Origin: Candidatus Eisenbacteria bacterium
Lineage (GTDB): Bacteria; Desulfobacterota; Binatia; DP-6
NCBI GenBank assembly: GCA_035577985.1
Contig: DATJZY010000102.1
Coordinates: 1-52,705, forward strand
Direction: 5' to 3'
DNA: 52,705 bases
The notes under the pieces are model-generated. The model did no database searches and had not been told where the DNA came from. It saw only the letters and a list, made by a program, of their open reading frames with translations. Of this stretch, positions 1 through 7,624 are shown piece by piece; position 1 is the first letter of the stretch; each line of letters begins with the position of its first letter. Both the position numbers and the translations under genes were made by a program.

Positions 1-22
1 GGGCGCGTGCTCCCGCGCGGAC

Positions 23-718
23 CTACAGCGCGTACGTCGTCTCCAAGTATCGCACGATGTCCGCCGACTCGTACATCGCGACGCTGGTGTTCGGGTCGAC
101 CAGGTAGGGCACCTGCATCTTGCCGGCGCGGCGCACGAACGTGTCGCGCTTGGCGCTGCCCTTGGCGACGTTGTGGAGCAGGTAGGGCAGCTCCAGCGTC
201 GTGAGCGCCTCGCGCGCGATGCGGCAGAAGGGCGACGCCTCGAAGCTCCACAGCTCGAGCGGCACCCTGGGCTCGCGCGCGCGGCGGTAGCTGACGCCGG
301 CGCCGAGGCGTGCGGCCGATGCGAGCATGCTCATGGCGTCGGTCGCGGGGCCGAGGGCCAGCGACCACGGCACGCTGCCGTCGCCGTAGGTCTGGACCAG
401 GTAGCGGACGATGTCGCTCGACTCGTACATCTCGGTGCCCGAGTTCGGGTCGACGAGATACGGGAACATGGCTTTCCCGCCGCGCCGGACGACCACGGGA
501 CGAAAGCGCGGGCCGTTCTTCGGACACGGGTACACCATCGCGTCGAGGTCGAGGATCGAGAGGGCCTCGCGCACCTTGCGGCAGAAGGGGCAGCCTTCGA
601 AGTCGTAGAGCTCGAGGGTGCGCACGGGGCGAGCGCCGAGCGTGCCCACCTCCATCCCCGCGCCGAGGCGCACGACGGAGGCGGTGAAGGACGTGGCGAC
701 GTCGAGCGGCCGGATCAT
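23..718 (-). CDS. Tandem glutathione S-transferase N-domain (glutaredoxin-like) protein
   Basis: This 231-aa protein contains two thioredoxin-fold GST N-terminal domains in one chain and no GST C-terminal helical domain. The first copy has a CPFC redox motif at residues 43-46, and the second has SPFC at 162-165, so its first Cys is replaced. Both copies carry the same glutathione-binding block, a P-Y-L-V-D-P-N strand followed by M-Y-E-S-x-D-I-V-R-Y-L, at about 86-107 and 204-225. This is a clear internal duplication. The ATG lies in an ATGA overlap with the stop of the upstream SRPBCC gene, so the two are probably translationally coupled. It is the last visible gene of the run that starts near 4105. 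A cytoplasmic glutathione- or thiol-dependent role is inferred; the substrate is unknown. Confidence 0.85.
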   Translation of the reverse strand: MIRPLDVATSFTASVVRLGAGMEVGTLGARPVRTLELYDFEGCPFCRKVREALSILDLDAMVYPCPKNGPRFRPVVVRRGGKAMFPYLVDPNSGTEMYESSDIVRYLVQTYGDGSVPWSLALGPATDAMSMLASAARLGAGVSYRRAREPRVPLELWSFEASPFCRIAREALTTLELPYLLHNVAKGSAKRDTFVRRAGKMQVPYLVDPNTSVAMYESADIVRYLETTYAL

Positions 719-1170
719 GCGAAGAGCTCCGCGATGCGGGTGCGACGGTACGCGAAGATCCGCCCGAGCGTCCGCCGCACGAAGAGCGCGTGGGCGAGGG
801 CGCCGAGGGGCCCCAGTGGGAGCGCGTAGCGAACGAGGTCGCGCATGCGCGTGCCGCCGGCCGTCGCCTCGAACTCGTGCGTGTGGTGCCAGAGCGCGTA
901 CGGGCCGTCCAGTTGCACATCGACGAAGCGGACGCCGGGCTCGAACTCCTCCACGCGCGTGCGCCAGCGAAACGGCACGCCGAACAGCTGCAGCTGGTAG
1001 TCGATGAGGGTTCCGGGAGCCATCGCGATCGGTCTCGGGGTCAGGATGCGGAAGCGCAGGAAGGGCGGCGTGATCGCCTCCAGGTTGTAGGCGTCCGAGA
1101 AGAACGCGAAGACCTCGGCCAGCGGGCGCGGGATGATCTGGGTCTGCTCGAGCCGATACGCATCGTCCAC
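715..1170 (-). CDS. SRPBCC (START/Bet v1-like) family protein
   Basis: About 151 aa from a GTG start at 1170. The N-terminus reads Y-R-L-E-Q-T-Q-I-I-P-R-P-L-A-E-V-F-A-F-F-S, the usual first strand and helix of the SRPBCC ligand-binding fold (polyketide cyclase/dehydrase-like). It is followed by T-P-P-F-L-R-F-R-I and the strand containing W-H-H-T-H-E-F. The open frame extends upstream to 1392, but the upstream 74 residues are low-complexity Ser/Arg/Thr and overlap the neighbouring gene, so I chose the GTG. Its stop overlaps the ATG of the tandem-GST gene. Such proteins bind hydrophobic ligands or act as cyclases; the ligand here is unknown. Confidence 0.8.
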   Translation of the reverse strand: MDDAYRLEQTQIIPRPLAEVFAFFSDAYNLEAITPPFLRFRILTPRPIAMAPGTLIDYQLQLFGVPFRWRTRVEEFEPGVRFVDVQLDGPYALWHHTHEFEATAGGTRMRDLVRYALPLGPLGALAHALFVRRTLGRIFAYRRTRIAELFA

Positions 1171-1183
1171 CGCCGCACCGCCG

Positions 1184-1552
1184 TCACTCGTCGTCCTTGC
1201 CGCCCGTGCCGACGAAGCGGTCCGCCGGGTCCGCGAACAGGACGTTGAAGGTCGTGAGGCTGCCGTACGCCTTCGTGATGTACTCCTGGAGCTGCAGGCG
1301 ATCCGCGTCGTCGAGCTTCGGGTGCGTGTTGATGCGTTGCTCGAGGACGCGGAGCTTGTCGCGCACGCCGACGATCTTGCGGAAGAACCCATCGATCGGC
1401 ACCGCCTTCTCCTGCGTGCCTGCTTTGCCGGGCTTCATGACGAGCTGTCCGCCGTGCCAGCGCTCGCCGATCTCGCCCGTCACCGACTGCTCGGCGTTGA
1501 AGATCGCGCGGACGGCCTGGACGATCTTGCGGAGGTCTTCTTCCTCGAGCAT
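1184..1552 (-). CDS. Conserved-looking 122-aa protein of unknown function
   Basis: I do not recognise this 122-aa soluble protein. It begins M-L-E-E-E-D-L-R-K-I-V-Q-A-V and looks mostly helical, with charged amphipathic segments at about 1-20 and 57-105 and a basic middle around residue 40. There is no signal peptide or membrane segment. An AGGAG ribosome binding site sits 8 nt before the ATG and overlaps the stop region of the upstream MDR gene. The downstream SRPBCC gene starts 13 nt after its stop. The tight packing makes it a genuine operon member, perhaps an accessory subunit or adaptor of the neighbouring oxidoreductase (inference). Confidence 0.75.
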   Translation of the reverse strand: MLEEEDLRKIVQAVRAIFNAEQSVTGEIGERWHGGQLVMKPGKAGTQEKAVPIDGFFRKIVGVRDKLRVLEQRINTHPKLDDADRLQLQEYITKAYGSLTTFNVLFADPADRFVGTGGKDDE

Positions 1553-1563
1553 GGACGCGACTC

Positions 1564-2724
1564 CTATCGGACGAGGCCCTCGACCGCCTTCGGCATCGTC
1601 TGCGCGACGCGGACGATCGGGATGCCCGTCTGCGTGTTGAGGAACATCTCGTGCATGCAGCGCGGCAGATCCTCGAACTTGTAGATCTCCTTGTGCACCG
1701 TCGGCTTGAAGACCGTGCCGTAGAGCTCGGTCGCGGCCCGGCAGCCGTCGATGGTCTCGTAGTGCGTGTGGTCGAGCGTGATCTGGCGCACGGAGAGGTT
1801 CGCGGAGTTGTACGTGCACTCGCGCGCGAGCTGCCAGCCGGCGCTGACGTTCACGCCCTCGCGCGCCGCCGCCGCAATGCCGGCCTCGAAGACGGGCCCG
1901 CGCAGCATGTCGCACACGAGGTGCATGCCCTCGCCGCCGGTCAGCTTCTTCACCTGCCCGTTGAAGTTCTTCACGTCGTCGCGCGACTTGAAGCGGTTGT
2001 ACTGCTTCTGGTCGATCGGCTCGATGCCCATCTTGGCGAGGAACTCGCGCCGCTCCGGGCTGCCCGAGCAGAAGAACGCGCGATGCCCCTCGCGCTTGGC
2101 GAGCATGAGGAAGAGCTCGGAGACGCCGCCGCCGAAGCCGAGGACGTTCACCGTCGCGCGCCGCTCGACGGGCACCTTCAGGCGGTAGATGCCGATCGCA
2201 CGGCGCCACAGGTGATACGCCGTCGGCGCCCGCAGCGGCAGCGCGGCGATCTCCCAGAGATTGAGGCCGCACTGCAGCGGCGCCTTGATCACCTGCCACT
2301 CGCCGACCATGGCTTCCTCGCCGTACCAGCCGATCGAGTCCGGCTGATCGTAGGCCCAGATGCGCAGCGCGAAACCGTACACGTCGGGCTCGCCGTTGCA
2401 GTGGGTGACGACGACGTCGCCGACCTTGACCGACGTCACATCGGCCCCGGCGGCGATCACCTCGCCGACGGCGCTGTTGCCCGGATAGATCTTGCCGCCG
2501 CGCAGCTCGGCGATGTTGACCGTGTCGGCGAGGACCGCGTGGTCGACGTTGTGCTCGGCCGAGACCGCGAGGATGCGCAGGTGGACGTCGCGCGGCCCCA
2601 TCGGCCGGAGCTGGAGCGTGTCGAGCTTCAAAACGTTCGCGAAGTCGAACTTGTCGTGGTCGCCGCCCGTGCGCTTGTGCTCGGCGGCGATGTCGGTGGC
2701 GCTGATCGCGAAGGCTCTCGGCAT
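1564..2724 (-). CDS. MDR-superfamily oxidoreductase, crotonyl-CoA reductase-like
   Basis: This 386-aa medium-chain dehydrogenase/reductase has an N-terminal GroES-like domain (about 25-180, including the V-G-D-V-V-V-T-H-C strand) and a Rossmann domain beginning around 205 (V-L-G-F-G-G-G-V-S-E). The C-terminal part (M-L-R-G-P-V-F-E, then H-E-M-F-L-N-T-Q-T-G-I-P near the end) resembles crotonyl-CoA carboxylase/reductase more than zinc alcohol dehydrogenases. The usual catalytic-zinc Cys/His-Glu set is not obvious. The ATG at 2724 has an AGGAG 7 nt upstream. It lies between the MBL hydrolase and the 122-aa gene. An NAD(P)H-dependent enoyl-thioester or aldehyde reaction is plausible; the substrate is not assigned. 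Confidence 0.75.
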   Translation of the reverse strand: MPRAFAISATDIAAEHKRTGGDHDKFDFANVLKLDTLQLRPMGPRDVHLRILAVSAEHNVDHAVLADTVNIAELRGGKIYPGNSAVGEVIAAGADVTSVKVGDVVVTHCNGEPDVYGFALRIWAYDQPDSIGWYGEEAMVGEWQVIKAPLQCGLNLWEIAALPLRAPTAYHLWRRAIGIYRLKVPVERRATVNVLGFGGGVSELFLMLAKREGHRAFFCSGSPERREFLAKMGIEPIDQKQYNRFKSRDDVKNFNGQVKKLTGGEGMHLVCDMLRGPVFEAGIAAAAREGVNVSAGWQLARECTYNSANLSVRQITLDHTHYETIDGCRAATELYGTVFKPTVHKEIYKFEDLPRCMHEMFLNTQTGIPIVRVAQTMPKAVEGLVR

Positions 2725-2750
2725 GGGACGACTCCTTGCAGGGGATGCGC

Positions 2751-3440
2751 TCAGACCCGCAGCGGGCTCATGAGCGAGAGGAAGTCTTTCAGGTTCTTGA
2801 AGCGCATCATGGCGTTCGTGCGCTTCTCGTCGCCGATCGTCGAGCGCGGGCGGTCGGCATAGTTGTGGCCGGGCAGGAGGACGGTCTGGTCGGGGAGCGC
2901 GGCCAGGACCTGCGTCAGGCTCCGGTACATGTCCTCCGCGTTCGATCCGGGCAGGTCGACGCGGCCGCACGAGCCGATGAAGAGCGTGTCGCCCGAGATG
3001 CACGTGTTGCCGACCAGGAAGCACTGGGATCCCGGCGTGTGCCCCGGCGTGTGCACGAAGGTCGTGCGGATGCGGCCGACGTCGGTCGTGTCGCCGGCCT
3101 CGACGGCGACGATGTCGGAGTCCGACAGTCCGCACACGCGATGGACGAACGGCACCTCGGACTTGTGGATCCAGGTCTTGACGCCCGCCTTGCCGGCAAG
3201 CTCGACCGCCCCGGTGATCTGGTGTCCCATGAGATCGCCGCCGAGGTGGTCGGGATGGAAGTGGGTCACGAGGTTCTTCGTGATCGTGTAGCCGTCGGCG
3301 CGTGCGGTCTCGAGGATCGCGTCGATGTCCCATGCGGCGTCGACGACCGCCGCTTCGTGCGTCTGCGGATCGCCGAAGAGATAGACGTAGTTCTGCATCG
3401 GCCCGATCTCGAGCTGCTTCATGTAGAGCGCTTCGCTCAT
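2751..3440 (-). CDS. Metallo-beta-lactamase-fold hydrolase, glyoxalase II-like
   Basis: This 229-aa protein has the complete metal-ligand set of the MBL fold: T-H-F-H-P-D-H at about 59-65, H134 in T-P-G-H-T-P-G, D151 in S-G-D-T-L-F, and H192 in L-P-G-H-N-Y. These motifs are those of hydroxyacylglutathione hydrolases and persulfide dioxygenases. The start at 3440 has a GAGGAG site 5-6 nt upstream, and its ATG overlaps the TGA of the adenosyltransferase gene (ATGA). With a double GST-domain protein at the end of the same run, a thiol-ester substrate such as a glutathione conjugate is reasonable, but this is inference. Confidence 0.88.
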   Translation of the reverse strand: MSEALYMKQLEIGPMQNYVYLFGDPQTHEAAVVDAAWDIDAILETARADGYTITKNLVTHFHPDHLGGDLMGHQITGAVELAGKAGVKTWIHKSEVPFVHRVCGLSDSDIVAVEAGDTTDVGRIRTTFVHTPGHTPGSQCFLVGNTCISGDTLFIGSCGRVDLPGSNAEDMYRSLTQVLAALPDQTVLLPGHNYADRPRSTIGDEKRTNAMMRFKNLKDFLSLMSPLRV

Positions 3441-4105
3441 CGACGTCTCCTCGCGCCGGCGCTCGCCGCGACCTTGCGGGCTCCTGCGGCGCGCGTCCGG
3501 CCCAGCGCGGCCTCGCGCTCGAGCGGCCGCTCCCAGAGGTACTCGCGCTCGCCCAGGTGGTGGCCCACCCAGCGCGAGAGCACGAAGAGCAGGTCCGAGA
3601 GGCGGTTCAGGTAGCGCAGCGGGCCGTCGCCCACGTCCTCGATGCGCATGAGGCGCAGGACGTCGCGCTCGGCGCGACGGCACACCGTGCGGGCGACGTG
3701 CAGGAGCGCGCTCGTCTGGCCGCCGCCCGGCAAGATGAACGACTTGAGCGGCGCCAGGTCTTTCTGGCAGCGGTCCATGCACTGCTCGAGCGCCGTCACC
3801 TCGGCGTCGCCCACCTTGAACATGCCGGGCATCCACGCCGCCGGCGGCGTCGCGAGCTCGGCGCCCACGTCGAACAGCTCGCTCTGCAGCTTGCGCAGGA
3901 TGCCGTCGAGCTCGCGGCAGACCCGATGGCGGCGCAGGGCCGCCTCGTTGAACGCTCGCGCGACGCCGATGGCGGCGTTCAGCTCGTCGACCGCGCCGTA
4001 GGCGTCGATGCGCGCGTGGTCCTTCGGCACGCGCACGCCGCCCACGAGATCGGTCTCGCCCTGATCGCCGCGTCGCGTATAGACACGGGTAATACGGATT
4101 GCCAC
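3437..4105 (-). CDS. Cob(I)alamin adenosyltransferase, PduO type
   Basis: This 222-aa ATP:cob(I)alamin adenosyltransferase makes adenosylcobalamin from corrinoid and ATP. The N-terminal nucleotide segment T-R-R-G-D-Q-G-E-T (10-18) is followed by V-P-K-D-H-A-R-I-D-A-Y-G-A-V-D-E-L-N (26-43). The C-terminal helices contain C-R-R-A-E-R (142-147) and Y-L-N-R-L-S-D-L-L-F (165-174). All are hallmarks of the PduO family. The Arg-rich last 25 residues are a variable tail. It heads the tight run of seven genes, which hints that a B12-dependent enzyme elsewhere feeds the same pathway. Confidence 0.93.
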   Translation of the reverse strand: MAIRITRVYTRRGDQGETDLVGGVRVPKDHARIDAYGAVDELNAAIGVARAFNEAALRRHRVCRELDGILRKLQSELFDVGAELATPPAAWMPGMFKVGDAEVTALEQCMDRCQKDLAPLKSFILPGGGQTSALLHVARTVCRRAERDVLRLMRIEDVGDGPLRYLNRLSDLLFVLSRWVGHHLGEREYLWERPLEREAALGRTRAAGARKVAASAGARRRR

Positions 4106-4154
4106 GGGGCGGAGTCTTAGCGTCGGCGTCCCGGGGAGTCCACCCCGCGGCCGG

Positions 4155-5267
4155 CTACGACGCGGCGTCGGCGCGGCGTCGCGCGTGCCGCTTGATGATC
4201 TCGCGCAGCTTCGGCGGGTCGATCGGCTTCTTGTAGAGCACGTCCTCGAGCCCCTCGAGCTTGCTGCGCTTGATGATGTGGTCCTTGTCGAAGTGGAACG
4301 CAGTCATCAGTACGACGGGGACGTCGGGCCATCGCTCGCGCACGCGCTGGAAGACCTCGTGGCCGTCGAGGTCGGGCATGACCACGTCGGACAGGACGAG
4401 ATCGACCCGTTCGCGCTCGAGCTTCGCGAGCGCCTCGCGCCCCCCGGTGGCGACGACCACGTCGCAGCCCTCCTGCGTCAGGAGGTCGCGCAGCGACTGG
4501 CAGACGCCGAGGTCGTCGTCGACCACGAGGAGCTTGATGCCGTCGAGCTCGGGATCGCGGCGCAGGTCGCGCGTGCTCGCGGGTCGCACACCGGGCGCGC
4601 AGGCGCGCAGGTCGATCATCTGCGTGCCGTGCAGGTACTCGCGCGTCGTGTATTCGGTGCCCTGGGCCTGCTGCGTGAGCGTCGCGACGATCTGGTGGAT
4701 GCGGTTCACCGCCGCATGGGTCGAGTCCAGGCGTTCGCTCTCGACGATGAAGTCCTCGTCGTTGCTCACCCGCTCGATGTAGGTCGTGAGCAGGTTCAGG
4801 TTGTTGACGATCACCTCGAGCGGATTGTTGATCTCGTGCGCGAGGCCGACCGCGACCTCGGCCAGCGTGACGAGCTGGTCGTGCCGCCGGATCTCGCGCA
4901 GGTCCTTCGCGAACCCGATCGAGCCCGTCTCCTGGCCACGGTCGTCGTGGATCAGCGAGCCGGAGATCGTGACCGGGATCCGCTCGCCACCCTTCGTCAG
5001 GAAGAACGTCTCGAAGTTGCGGACGCGTCCGGGGACCGCGCTCTGGCCCTCGCGCATCGCCGTCATCACCTTGCGCGCCTCGGCGAGGTCCGGATACAAG
5101 CGCGTCACGTGCGCACCGAGCACGTCCGCGGGAGTGTAGCCCAGCGTCTGTCGCGCGCCGTCGTTGTAGAAGGTGATGATACCGCGGCGGTCGACGGCGA
5201 CGATGATGTCGGGGGAGTCCTCGAGAAGCTTCTCGAAGTAGATCGCGGGAAGACGGGGAGCAGTCAC
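4155..5267 (-). CDS. PAS - HisKA - receiver protein lacking a histidine-kinase ATPase domain
   Basis: This 370-aa protein has a PAS domain at about 9-125, a dimerisation/phosphoacceptor helix with the H-box A-H-E-I-N-N-P-L (His144) at 130-170, and then a receiver domain at 245-362. The receiver has acidic residues D250-252, phosphoacceptor D294 in L-S-D-V-V-M-P-D and K347. Between H-box and receiver there are only about 75 residues with no N, G1 or G2 boxes, so the HATPase_c domain is absent. The start is GTG. It diverges from the lipoprotein gene at 5289 with only 21 bp between starts. It is probably a phosphorelay intermediate or is phosphorylated by another kinase. There are 49 bp between its stop and the adenosyltransferase gene. 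Confidence 0.85.
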   Translation of the reverse strand: MTAPRLPAIYFEKLLEDSPDIIVAVDRRGIITFYNDGARQTLGYTPADVLGAHVTRLYPDLAEARKVMTAMREGQSAVPGRVRNFETFFLTKGGERIPVTISGSLIHDDRGQETGSIGFAKDLREIRRHDQLVTLAEVAVGLAHEINNPLEVIVNNLNLLTTYIERVSNDEDFIVESERLDSTHAAVNRIHQIVATLTQQAQGTEYTTREYLHGTQMIDLRACAPGVRPASTRDLRRDPELDGIKLLVVDDDLGVCQSLRDLLTQEGCDVVVATGGREALAKLERERVDLVLSDVVMPDLDGHEVFQRVRERWPDVPVVLMTAFHFDKDHIIKRSKLEGLEDVLYKKPIDPPKLREIIKRHARRRADAAS

Positions 5268-5288
5268 GATAGGCCGCGCAAGCCCGCC

Positions 5289-5747
5289 ATGCTAGGCGCG
5301 GCGCCCCGGGGGGTCAAGGCAATCCGGCTCCTCACGATCGTCGTCTGCTGTACGCTCGTCGCGAGCGGTTGCTTCTGGCACCGCTATTCCGGGCGCATGC
5401 GTGTGCACACCGAGGTGCTGGTCGCGGTCGCGCGCAAGGTGCGCGACCTGGTGGCGACCGGCCGCTTCACCGCCGAGACGTTTCCGGAGCTGACGTATCC
5501 GCTCGAGCGGGCACAGGCGTTCGCGTCGGATGCCGAGCGGCACCTCGCCGACGGACAGGCGAAGCCGCGCTCCCTCGTCGCCTTCGAGGATCTGGTGGCG
5601 GCCTATCGGCGCTACGTGGAGAGCGTGGACGAGGCGCGGCGACGACCGCCCGACGGCGATCCGGCCGCGGGACTCGCGGCGCCGCTCGCGGCGGTCGAGG
5701 CGGGCGCGAAGAGCGTCACGGCTGCGCTCGCTGCGGACCGTTCCTAG
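5289..5747 (+). CDS. Small putative lipoprotein of unknown function
   Basis: About 152 aa. The N-terminus is basic and then hydrophobic (I-R-L-L-T-I-V-V-C-C-T-L-V-A-S-G-C), ending in a Cys that fits a slightly atypical lipobox. The mature part is mostly helical and charged, with E-V-L-V-A-V-A-R-K-V-R-D-L and an Arg/Glu-rich middle. No family is recognised. No clear ribosome binding site precedes the ATG at 5289. It diverges from the PAS gene, and its 3' end overlaps the convergent folK stop by 4 bp. Confidence 0.6.
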   Translation: MLGAAPRGVKAIRLLTIVVCCTLVASGCFWHRYSGRMRVHTEVLVAVARKVRDLVATGRFTAETFPELTYPLERAQAFASDAERHLADGQAKPRSLVAFEDLVAAYRRYVESVDEARRRPPDGDPAAGLAAPLAAVEAGAKSVTAALAADRS

Positions 5748-6310
5748 CGCGGCGAGGGGGCGGTCGCCGGCGCGGCGCGGGGCAGCAGCGTCACGCGCTT
5801 CGTGTCCTTGACGGTGGCGAGCAGCGCGGAGACCGATTGCCCGAGCTGCGGGTGGACCACCTGCGGCGCCAGCTCGGCGAGCGGCATCAGCACGAACCGC
5901 CGCTTGTGCATTTCCCGATGCGGAATCTTGAGGGTACGCTTCTCGATCGAGTCCTTGTCGTAGAGCAGGATGTCGAGATCGATGATGCGCGATCCCCAGC
6001 GCTTGCCCTTGACGCGCTTGCGGCCCATCGCGTCCTCGATTGCCTTCAAGCGCTTGAGCAACTGGTCGGGCGTGAGATCCGTGTCGAGCTCGATGACGCT
6101 GTTGACGAACCAGGTCTTGGCGTCGCCGTGCGGCTCCGACTCGTAGAGCGACGAGGAGCGAACGACCTTCGTGGTGGGCAGGCCCCTCACGCGCTCGACG
6201 GCCTCGATCGTGTTGGCCCGGCGGTCGCCGAGGTTCGAGCCGATGCCGATGTAGACACGATGAGGCACGTTCGGGTCCGAGCTGCCTCCTGGCGCGAGAG
6301 AGTCCTCCAA
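5744..6310 (-). CDS. folK: 2-amino-4-hydroxy-6-hydroxymethyldihydropteridine diphosphokinase (HPPK)
   Basis: HPPK transfers pyrophosphate from ATP to 6-hydroxymethyl-dihydropterin in folate synthesis. The protein starts its fold with V-Y-I-G-I-G-S-N-L-G-D (19-29). It also has S-S-L-Y-E-S-E-P-H-G and the family signature R-W-G-S-R-I-I-D-L-D-I-L-L-Y (104-117), followed by I-P-H-R-E-M. The open frame starts with TTG at 6310 (188 aa). A GTG at 6268 just before P-H-R-V-Y-I-G-I-G would remove a poorly conserved 14-residue leader and is an equally good start. No dihydropteroate synthase gene is beside it. Confidence 0.93.
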   Translation of the reverse strand: MEDSLAPGGSSDPNVPHRVYIGIGSNLGDRRANTIEAVERVRGLPTTKVVRSSSLYESEPHGDAKTWFVNSVIELDTDLTPDQLLKRLKAIEDAMGRKRVKGKRWGSRIIDLDILLYDKDSIEKRTLKIPHREMHKRRFVLMPLAELAPQVVHPQLGQSVSALLATVKDTKRVTLLPRAAPATAPSPR

Positions 6311-6406
6311 GCCAAGGACTTTGCTTTGGTTTTTGCCATACCCGCGTGGGGCATGACGCTCGGCGCCGCTTCTACCGGAACATACGTCCTTTTACAAAGT
6401 GCAATT

Positions 6407-7624
6407 CTATTCCGGTGCGATGAGCGCGACGACGGCCTGCGCGATTGCGAGACGGTCGGGCGCCGGCGTGACCGTCGGGTCGAGCGCGTTCGCGATCGCG
6501 TCGGCGGACGGCTGGGGCGCGGGGATCTGGTCGTGCGCGAGCTCGGCGGCGCGCGCCACGATCTGGTCCGACACGCGGGAGAGCGCCGCGCGCGCCTCGT
6601 CGAGGTCCATCGCTTCGACGGCGGGTCGCTCCGCCGGCGGCAGGGTCCGCACCGCGTCCTGGATCGTGTGGGCAGCGTGGATCAGCGCGAGGAAGAGCCC
6701 GTCCACCTTCGCAGGCGAAACCTCCAGCAATTGGGCGCGCTCCTGCGCCTGAGCGCGGACCCGTTCCTCCTGCTCCGGCGCCACCGTCGGCAGTCCCAGT
6801 TGCTCCTTGGCGAGGGCGACGGCGGGCATGAACGCCAGTCGCAGGTCGATCTGCGCCAGCAGGGCGTCGAGATCGGAGGTGGCGGCGGTGCGCGGGGCGG
6901 CCCATTGCTGGCCGAGGAACCGCGCACGCTCGGCCGCGAGCCAGCCGTCGGCCTCGCGCGCGCGCAGCCATGCGTCGAGATCGGCGGCGAGCGCGGGGTC
7001 GCGCGCCAGGTAGGCCTTGCGATCGCGCGTCAGCGGACCCAGCACGAGGGCCGCCGACACGCGGGCACGGAACGCGGGCGCTTCGATCGTGTCGCTCACG
7101 ATGGCGTCGATCTTGTTCTCGTTGAAGAGCTGCGGAAGCCACAGGTTGTTCGGGATCGCCTCGATCTTGGCGCGCGGAAAGAGCCGGCGCGCCACGCGTT
7201 CGAGGTAGCCGCCCGCATTGACGCCGATCCGGCGCTCGGGGAGGTTCAGGTGCGCGGCGTTCGTCGCGACGTCGGGCCGTACGAGCACGACTGCGCCGGC
7301 TTCCACGACCGGACGCGCGAACGTGCCGACGAGCGCCCGCCAGGGACGCATCGTGACGCCCGACATGGCGACGTCGAAGCCGCCCGCCGTCAAGTCGATC
7401 TCGAGGCCCGGCCAGCGGAACTCGACGATCTCGAGCCGCCGCTTGGTGTCCGCGGCGAACGCGCGCGCGACGTCGAGGTCGAGGCCCTGGTACTGACCGT
7501 CGGCGAGGAGCGAGAACGGCGGATAGTCGCCGCTCGTGCCGACCCGTAGCGGCGGCGGCGACGACGATGGGACCGAGCAGCCGGCGGCCGCGAGTAGCAG
7601 GAGGGCGCAGAGCGTGCGGCTCAC
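6407..7624 (-). CDS. Lipoprotein fusion: cyclohexadienyl dehydratase-like (PheC) plus AroQ-type chorismate mutase
   Basis: This 405-aa predicted lipoprotein has the signal L-L-L-L-A-A-A-G-C with Cys16. Residues 26-245 form a periplasmic solute-binding-protein fold (L-R-V-G-T-S-G-D-Y-P-P-F at 26-37), the fold used by cyclohexadienyl dehydratase PheC; S-D-T-I-E (177-181) offers a candidate acidic residue. Residues 250-405 resemble the secreted gamma class of AroQ chorismate mutase: an I-D-L-R-L-A-F-M-P-A-V-A-L-A-K helix (R262, K273), then S-P-A-K-V and H-A-A-H-T-I-Q-D. Together they could convert chorismate to phenylpyruvate outside the cytoplasm. Its GTG start overlaps the dapB TGA (GTGA). An amino-acid-binding protein is the alternative for the N-domain. 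Confidence 0.75.
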   Translation of the reverse strand: MSRTLCALLLLAAAGCSVPSSSPPPLRVGTSGDYPPFSLLADGQYQGLDLDVARAFAADTKRRLEIVEFRWPGLEIDLTAGGFDVAMSGVTMRPWRALVGTFARPVVEAGAVVLVRPDVATNAAHLNLPERRIGVNAGGYLERVARRLFPRAKIEAIPNNLWLPQLFNENKIDAIVSDTIEAPAFRARVSAALVLGPLTRDRKAYLARDPALAADLDAWLRAREADGWLAAERARFLGQQWAAPRTAATSDLDALLAQIDLRLAFMPAVALAKEQLGLPTVAPEQEERVRAQAQERAQLLEVSPAKVDGLFLALIHAAHTIQDAVRTLPPAERPAVEAMDLDEARAALSRVSDQIVARAAELAHDQIPAPQPSADAIANALDPTVTPAPDRLAIAQAVVALIAPE

